DNA from: CAXRGH01 sp964230195
GTDB lineage: Bacteria > Pseudomonadota > Gammaproteobacteria > Enterobacterales > Alteromonadaceae
Direction of reading: 5' to 3'
Length of the DNA stretch: 17,711 nt
NCBI GenBank assembly: GCA_964230195.1
Contig: CAXRGH010000014.1
Coordinates: 1 to 17,711 of the forward strand
The notes below the pieces were generated by a model, which saw only the letters and a list, made by a program, of their open reading frames with translations, ran no database searches and was not told the origin of the DNA. How positions within the stretch are numbered: the stretch's first letter is position 1; each line of letters opens with the position of its first letter. This document shows, one piece after another, positions 13,719 to 17,711 of this stretch. Both the position numbers and the translations under genes were made by a program.

Positions 13719-13747
13719 AAAAAAGAGCATTAATATGCTCTTTTTTT
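13719..13747 (+). terminator. Rho-independent terminator of dusB-fis
   Basis: An A-run (13719-13724) and GAGCAT (13725-13730) pair with ATGCTC (13735-13740) and the following T-run (13741-13747) across a TAAT loop. It begins 7 nt after the fis stop. Confidence 0.93.
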
Positions 13748-13782
13748 CTACTTCTCAAACCACTTTCGGTGAGAATAAACGC

Positions 13783-13819
13783 TACAATAGCACCATACAT
13801 TATTCATAGTTAACGTTAA
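13783..13819 (+). promoter_or_regulatory. Likely purH promoter -10 and leader palindrome
   Basis: TACAAT (13783-13788) is a good -10, but no convincing -35 lies 15-19 nt upstream. TTAACGTTAA (13810-13819) is a perfect 10-nt palindrome just before the AAAAGGG ribosome site of purH. No PurR box (ACGCAAACGTTTGCGT-like) is visible between fis and purH. Confidence 0.35.
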
Positions 13820-13834
13820 AAGGGTACACAATCC

Positions 13835-15415
13835 ATGACAACAGCGTCTCCTATTCGTCGCGCACTACTCAGTGTTTCTGATAAAACCGGTATTGTTGAA
13901 TTTGCTACCGCTTTGGTTGCCAACCAGGTAGAACTACTTTCAACAGGCGGAACGGCCAAACTTCTTATGGAAAAAGGCTTACCAGTAACTGAAGTGTCTG
14001 AACACACCGGACAGCAAGAAATCATGGATGGCCGTGTTAAAACACTTCACCCAAAAATTCACGGTGGTATTTTAGGACGTCGTGATCTTGACCAAGACGT
14101 GATGACAGAGCAAGGTATCGCCCCTATCGATATGGTGGTTGTGAACCTTTACCCATTTGCAAACACCATTGCAAAAGACGATTGTTCATTTGAAGATGCA
14201 GTCGAAAATATTGATATTGGCGGTCCAACGATGGTTCGTGCTGCAGCGAAAAACCATAAAGATGTCACCATTATTGTGAATGCGTCAGATTATGATCGTG
14301 TGCTCGCTGAAATGGCAGATAATCAAGGTGCCGTCACAGACAACACTCGCTTTGATTTAGCCGTGGCTGCATTTGAACACACTGCTGAATACGATGGCAT
14401 GATTGCAAACTACTTTGGTGCCATGATCAGTTCTGGTGATGATGACACCAGCGAATTCCCGCGCACCTACAACGCACAATTTACCAAGAAGCAGGATCTT
14501 CGTTATGGTGAAAACAGCCACCAAGAAGCGGCTTTCTATGTAGAAAACGACATTCAAGAAGCATCTGTCTCAACGGCAGAGCAAATTCAAGGTAAGGCGC
14601 TTTCGTTTAATAACATTGCAGACACGGATTCAGCACTTGAATGTGTCAAAGAATTTGATGAACCAGCGTGTGTGATTGTCAAACATGCCAACCCTTGTGG
14701 TGTTGCTCTAGGTAAAGATTTGCTAGAAGCCTATGACCGCGCTTATCAAACAGACCCTACTTCTGCATTTGGCGGAATCATTGCTTTCAACCGTGAGCTA
14801 GATGAAGCGACAGCACAAGCCATTATTGACCGCCAATTTGTTGAAGTTATCATTGCTCCAACCGTCAGTGAGGCGGCTAAAGCCGCGGTGGCAGCTAAAC
14901 AAAACGTTCGTTTGTTAGCCTGTGGTGACTGGGCTGGCCAGTTAACCGATGGTTATGACTACAAACGCGTCAACGGTGGTTTGCTGGTACAAGAACGTGA
15001 CTTTGGCATGGTGGAGTTAGAAGACTTAACCGTTGTTAGTAAGCGCCAACCTACTCAAGAGCAGTTAGAAGATCTATTGTTCACTTGGAAAGTGGCGAAG
15101 TACGTTAAATCAAACGCAATTGTGTACTGTAAGAACAAGCAAACCATTGGTGTTGGTGCAGGCCAAATGAGCCGTGTTTACTCTGCAAAAATCGCCGGTA
15201 TTAAAGCAGCGGATGAAGGCTTGCAAGTTGAAGGTTCCGTAATGGCATCTGATGCTTTCTTCCCATTCCGTGATGGTATTGACGCAGCGGCGGCGGCGGG
15301 TATCAGCGCAGTGATTCAGCCAGGTGGTTCAATGCGTGACGACGAAGTGATTGCAGCGGCAGATGAGCATGACATTGCCATGGTATTCACTGGCATGCGT
15401 CACTTTAAACACTAA
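13835..15415 (+). CDS. purH: Bifunctional AICAR formyltransferase / IMP cyclohydrolase
   Basis: Catalyses the last two steps of IMP synthesis: formylation of AICAR with 10-formyltetrahydrofolate, then ring closure. The product is 526 aa (E. coli PurH 529). The N-terminal cyclohydrolase domain has RRALLSVSDKTGIVEFA, LLSTGGTAKLL and DGRVKTLHPKIHGGILGRR. The C-terminal formyltransferase domain has the catalytic Lys283-His284 in KHANPCGVA, then DPTSAFGGIIAFN, SNAIVYC with GVGAGQMSRV, SDAFFPFRDGI and IQPGGSMRDDEVI. The start has AAAAGGG about 12 nt upstream. In E. coli purH is directly followed by purD; here another gene lies between them, with a hairpin at 15425-15465 after purH. Confidence 0.98.
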   Translation: MTTASPIRRALLSVSDKTGIVEFATALVANQVELLSTGGTAKLLMEKGLPVTEVSEHTGQQEIMDGRVKTLHPKIHGGILGRRDLDQDVMTEQGIAPIDMVVVNLYPFANTIAKDDCSFEDAVENIDIGGPTMVRAAAKNHKDVTIIVNASDYDRVLAEMADNQGAVTDNTRFDLAVAAFEHTAEYDGMIANYFGAMISSGDDDTSEFPRTYNAQFTKKQDLRYGENSHQEAAFYVENDIQEASVSTAEQIQGKALSFNNIADTDSALECVKEFDEPACVIVKHANPCGVALGKDLLEAYDRAYQTDPTSAFGGIIAFNRELDEATAQAIIDRQFVEVIIAPTVSEAAKAAVAAKQNVRLLACGDWAGQLTDGYDYKRVNGGLLVQERDFGMVELEDLTVVSKRQPTQEQLEDLLFTWKVAKYVKSNAIVYCKNKQTIGVGAGQMSRVYSAKIAGIKAADEGLQVEGSVMASDAFFPFRDGIDAAAAAGISAVIQPGGSMRDDEVIAAADEHDIAMVFTGMRHFKH

Positions 15416-15424
15416 GTAACAAAA

Positions 15425-15465
15425 CAATCCTCACTGAAAAGCCACAAGCTGCTTGGTGGGGATTG
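15425..15465 (+). terminator. Hairpin after purH, weak or partial terminator
   Basis: CAATCCTCAC (15425-15434) pairs with GTGGGGATTG (15456-15465) with one G-U pair. An inner AAGC/GCTT stem (15439-15442/15451-15454) extends it. The following CATTCTTTCC is only moderately T-rich, so read-through toward purD is plausible. Confidence 0.5.
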
Positions 15466-15498
15466 CATTCTTTCCATAGCCAGTTAAAGTAGCCAAGA

Positions 15499-15517
15499 AT
15501 GTCATAACACATGACAT
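15499..15517. promoter_or_regulatory. Operator-like dyad upstream of the methyltransferase gene
   Basis: ATGTCAT (15499-15505) and ATGACAT (15511-15517) form a perfect 7-bp inverted repeat with a 5-nt spacer, ending 22 nt before the start codon. The geometry suits a dimeric helix-turn-helix regulator. A possible -10 (GATAAT, 15530-15535) lacks a clear -35. No regulator can be named. Confidence 0.35.
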
Positions 15518-15539
15518 ACTGACTATAGGGATAATTACA

Positions 15540-16382
15540 ATGAAAAAACTCACTCGTAACCTTTCAATTGCCGGATTATTGGGTGGTGCATTATTAGCCA
15601 CCGCTTGCAATATCACTGGCAACAACACCGCATCACTTGATGCGATTCAAACGGCGGTTAATTCCTCCATCAGGGCTGAAAAAGAAACCGCTCGCGACGT
15701 TTATCGTCGTCCACTTCAAACTCTTGCGTTCTTTGATGTGAAACCTGAGCATACCATTGTGGAAGTATCGCCCGGTGGCGGTTGGTACACCAATATCTTG
15801 GCTCCGCTGACACAAAACAGCGGTAAGTTCTATGCGGCACATTTTCACATTGATGAGAACTCTCGTGACTACTACAAGCGCAGCCGCGCCAAGTTTGAAA
15901 AGAAAGTAGCAGAGTTTGCACCGTATCAACATATTGAAGTGACCAGCTTTGCCGCAGATAAAGACATTGCGATTGCACCTGCTGGCAGTGCTGATCGCGT
16001 ATTAACCTTCAGAAATGTGCATAACTGGTATATGGGCAAAGGCGACGAAAGCATCATTAGTGCCTTCAAAACGTTCCATAAAGCATTAAAAGTGGGCGGT
16101 ATTTTAGGTGTTGTTGAGCATCGCTTACCAGAATCGGCAGAAGATGAATCCATGAAACGCTCTGGCTACATGAAACAATCATACGTGATTGCAATGGCAG
16201 AAAAAGCTGGCTTTACACTGCTTGAAAGTAGCGAGTTGAACGCTAATGCGAAAGACACAGCCAATCACCCGAAAGGCGTGTGGACACTGCCACCTCGTTT
16301 GGCCTTAGGTGACGAAAAACGCGACCACTATCTTGCTATTGGCGAAAGTGATCGTATGACATTAAAATTTGTAAAACAGTAA
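15540..16382 (+). CDS. Predicted exported lipoprotein with class I SAM-methyltransferase fold
   Basis: A 280-aa protein with two features that rarely go together. Residues 1-23 look like a lipoprotein signal: basic MKKLTRN, hydrophobic core IAGLLGGALL, then ATA before Cys23. Asn at +2 is not an inner-membrane retention signal. The rest resembles a class I methyltransferase of the 'predicted methyltransferase' type (I recall COG4798, not verified). Motif I is IVEVSPGGGWYTNILAP (Glu75 to Gly81), followed by an RNVHNWYMG segment and KVGGILGVVEHRL. SAM is not expected in the periplasm, so it may have another substrate, or the leader may be a cytoplasmic hydrophobic start. AGGG lies about 9 nt before the ATG. 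The gene sits between purH and purD, 39 nt before purD. Function is unknown. Confidence 0.8.
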   Translation: MKKLTRNLSIAGLLGGALLATACNITGNNTASLDAIQTAVNSSIRAEKETARDVYRRPLQTLAFFDVKPEHTIVEVSPGGGWYTNILAPLTQNSGKFYAAHFHIDENSRDYYKRSRAKFEKKVAEFAPYQHIEVTSFAADKDIAIAPAGSADRVLTFRNVHNWYMGKGDESIISAFKTFHKALKVGGILGVVEHRLPESAEDESMKRSGYMKQSYVIAMAEKAGFTLLESSELNANAKDTANHPKGVWTLPPRLALGDEKRDHYLAIGESDRMTLKFVKQ

Positions 16383-16387
16383 ATTTG

Positions 16388-16401
16388 ACAGCGCAAGCTG
16401 T
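16388..16401 (+). other. Small intercistronic hairpin before purD
   Basis: ACAGC (16388-16392) and GCTGT (16397-16401) close a GCAA tetraloop. An A-run rather than a T-run follows, so it should not terminate. It could be a processing or stability element between the methyltransferase gene and purD. Confidence 0.35.
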
Positions 16402-16421
16402 TGGAAAAATAGGATAGAGAA

Positions 16422-17711
16422 ATGAAGATACTTGTGATTGGTGGCGGCGGCCGCGAGCATGCCTTAGCGTGGAAAGCAGCGCAATCAGCAGCAGTGACTC
16501 AGGTGTATGTTGCACCGGGTAATGCTGGTACCGCCGTAGAGGATAAACTCGAGAATGTTGCCATTGGCGCTGAAGATATCCCTGCATTGCTTTCATTTGC
16601 GAAAGAAAATGCCATTGACCTTACCATTGTTGGCCCAGAAGCTCCTTTGGTTGAAGGTGTGGTAGACGCATTCCAAGCACAAAATCTTGCTATTTTTGGT
16701 CCATCGAAAGGTGCGGCGCAGTTAGAAGGCTCAAAGGCTTTCACCAAAGACTTTTTAGCACGTCATGATATTCCAACCGCTGCCTATCAGAACTTTACTG
16801 AGATTGACCCTGCCATTGCCTACGTTCGTGAGCAAGGTGCGCCAATTGTTGTAAAAGCCGACGGCCTAGCCGCAGGTAAGGGCGTGATCGTGGCTATGAC
16901 GCTTGAAGAAGCAGAAGACGCAATCCGCGATATGCTGGCTGGTAACGCCTTTGGTGAAGCCGGTAGCCGAGTAGTGATTGAAGAGTTTCTTGAAGGTGAA
17001 GAAGCCAGCTTTATTGTGATGGTTGACGGCAAAAACATTTTGCCATTTGCCACCAGCCAAGATCACAAACGTGTGGGTAATGGTGATACCGGTCCAAATA
17101 CAGGCGGTATGGGTGCATACTCACCAGCGCCTGTGGTTACACCTGAGATCCATGACCGCATTATGGCACAAGTGATTGAGCCAACTGTGAGAGGCATGGC
17201 TGCAGAGGGAAATGACTACGTTGGTTTCCTTTATGCCGGTTTGATGATTACGGCAGACGGTCAACCAAAGGTGATTGAATACAATTGCCGCTTCGGCGAC
17301 CCAGAAACTCAACCTATTATGATGCGTTTGGAATCTGACTTGGTTTCACTTATCCAGGATGCTCTTGCAGGCACATTAGATTCAACAGATATTCAGTTTA
17401 ACCCGAAAGCGGCTGTAGGTGTTGTGTTGGCAGCAGGTGGTTATCCGGGTAGTTACAATAAGGGTGACGTGATCACAGGTTCTACTGAGAACAACAGCGC
17501 AGACGCTTACGTATTCCACGCAGGTACCAAGACAACCGACGCAGGTATTGTTACCAACGGCGGCCGTGTACTATGCGCTACCGCACTTGGGAACACAGTA
17601 ACAGAAGCACAAGCAAGTGCTTACTCACTTGCTAAAACGATTTGCTGGGATGGTGTTTTCTACCGTGACGACATTGCCTACCGCGCTATCGCACGCGAAA
17701 ACGCAAAATAA
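16422..17711 (+). CDS. purD: Phosphoribosylamine-glycine ligase (GAR synthetase)
   Basis: ATP-grasp enzyme for the second step of purine synthesis, joining glycine to phosphoribosylamine. The product is 429 aa, the same as E. coli PurD, and its stop codon is the last triplet of the window. Motifs in order: MKILVIGGGGREHALAWK, VGPEAPLVEG (about 69-78), the ATP-binding KADGLAAGKGVIVA (about 146-159), EEFLEGEEASF, the DHKRVGNGDTGPNTGGMGAYSP loop region, and the metal-binding IEYNCRFGDPETQ. The start has AGGATAGAG about 5 nt upstream. It is probably transcribed with the preceding methyltransferase gene and perhaps with purH. Confidence 0.98.
   Translation: MKILVIGGGGREHALAWKAAQSAAVTQVYVAPGNAGTAVEDKLENVAIGAEDIPALLSFAKENAIDLTIVGPEAPLVEGVVDAFQAQNLAIFGPSKGAAQLEGSKAFTKDFLARHDIPTAAYQNFTEIDPAIAYVREQGAPIVVKADGLAAGKGVIVAMTLEEAEDAIRDMLAGNAFGEAGSRVVIEEFLEGEEASFIVMVDGKNILPFATSQDHKRVGNGDTGPNTGGMGAYSPAPVVTPEIHDRIMAQVIEPTVRGMAAEGNDYVGFLYAGLMITADGQPKVIEYNCRFGDPETQPIMMRLESDLVSLIQDALAGTLDSTDIQFNPKAAVGVVLAAGGYPGSYNKGDVITGSTENNSADAYVFHAGTKTTDAGIVTNGGRVLCATALGNTVTEAQASAYSLAKTICWDGVFYRDDIAYRAIARENAK

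Noticed and set aside
15633..15978. Two overlapping antisense ORFs of about 100 aa inside the methyltransferase gene
   Set aside because: Both are in frames opposite a gene with clear motifs and a normal ribosome site, and neither shows any domain.

Overview
The window is a stretch of housekeeping chromosome from a marine-type gammaproteobacterium, most likely Alteromonadales. Three things point there: protein sequences close to the E. coli homologues throughout (GroEL, PrmA, DusB, Fis), moderate-to-low GC with AT-rich spacers, and the gene order aroQ-accB-accC-prmA-dusB-fis-purH-purD next to groESL, fxsA and cutA-dsbD. I saw no rRNA, tRNA, CRISPR array, transposase or phage gene. Order assignment is inference; the class is well supported.

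Layout. (1) 1-2200: an orphan 135-aa protein of unknown function behind a promoter with nested dyads, a YeeZ-like atypical SDR, and an NADPH-dependent FMN reductase, with a perfect 17-nt palindrome between the last two. (2) 2250-4432: the groES-groEL chaperonin operon, with a clear heat-shock (sigma-32) promoter, a hairpin leader and a strong terminator. (3) 4433-6273: a spacer holding a possible gene relic, idi, the convergent membrane protein gene fxsA, and cutA. (4) 5956-8012: cutA and dsbD, translationally coupled. (5) 8013-10675: a 330-nt spacer with a possible 42-aa antisense-side ORF, then aroQ-accB-accC (dehydroquinase plus the biotin carrier and biotin carboxylase of acetyl-CoA carboxylase), closed by a bidirectional terminator shared with a small acidic protein gene on the minus strand. 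(6) 11112-13747: prmA, then dusB-fis behind a promoter with a GC-rich discriminator and two good Fis boxes. (7) 13835-17711: purH and purD (purine biosynthesis) with a predicted lipoprotein methyltransferase gene between them.

The groups cover protein folding and envelope redox (GroESL, FxsA, CutA, DsbD, FMN reductase), fatty acid, shikimate and isoprenoid precursors (AccBC, AroQ, Idi), translation and growth-rate control (PrmA, DusB, Fis) and purine synthesis (PurH, PurD). I do not see a new multi-gene system. The items most worth following are the exported methyltransferase inside purH-purD, the Fis autoregulatory site pair, the unassigned small genes (146-553, 10680-10880, 8015-8143) and several uncharacterised dyads in promoter regions.
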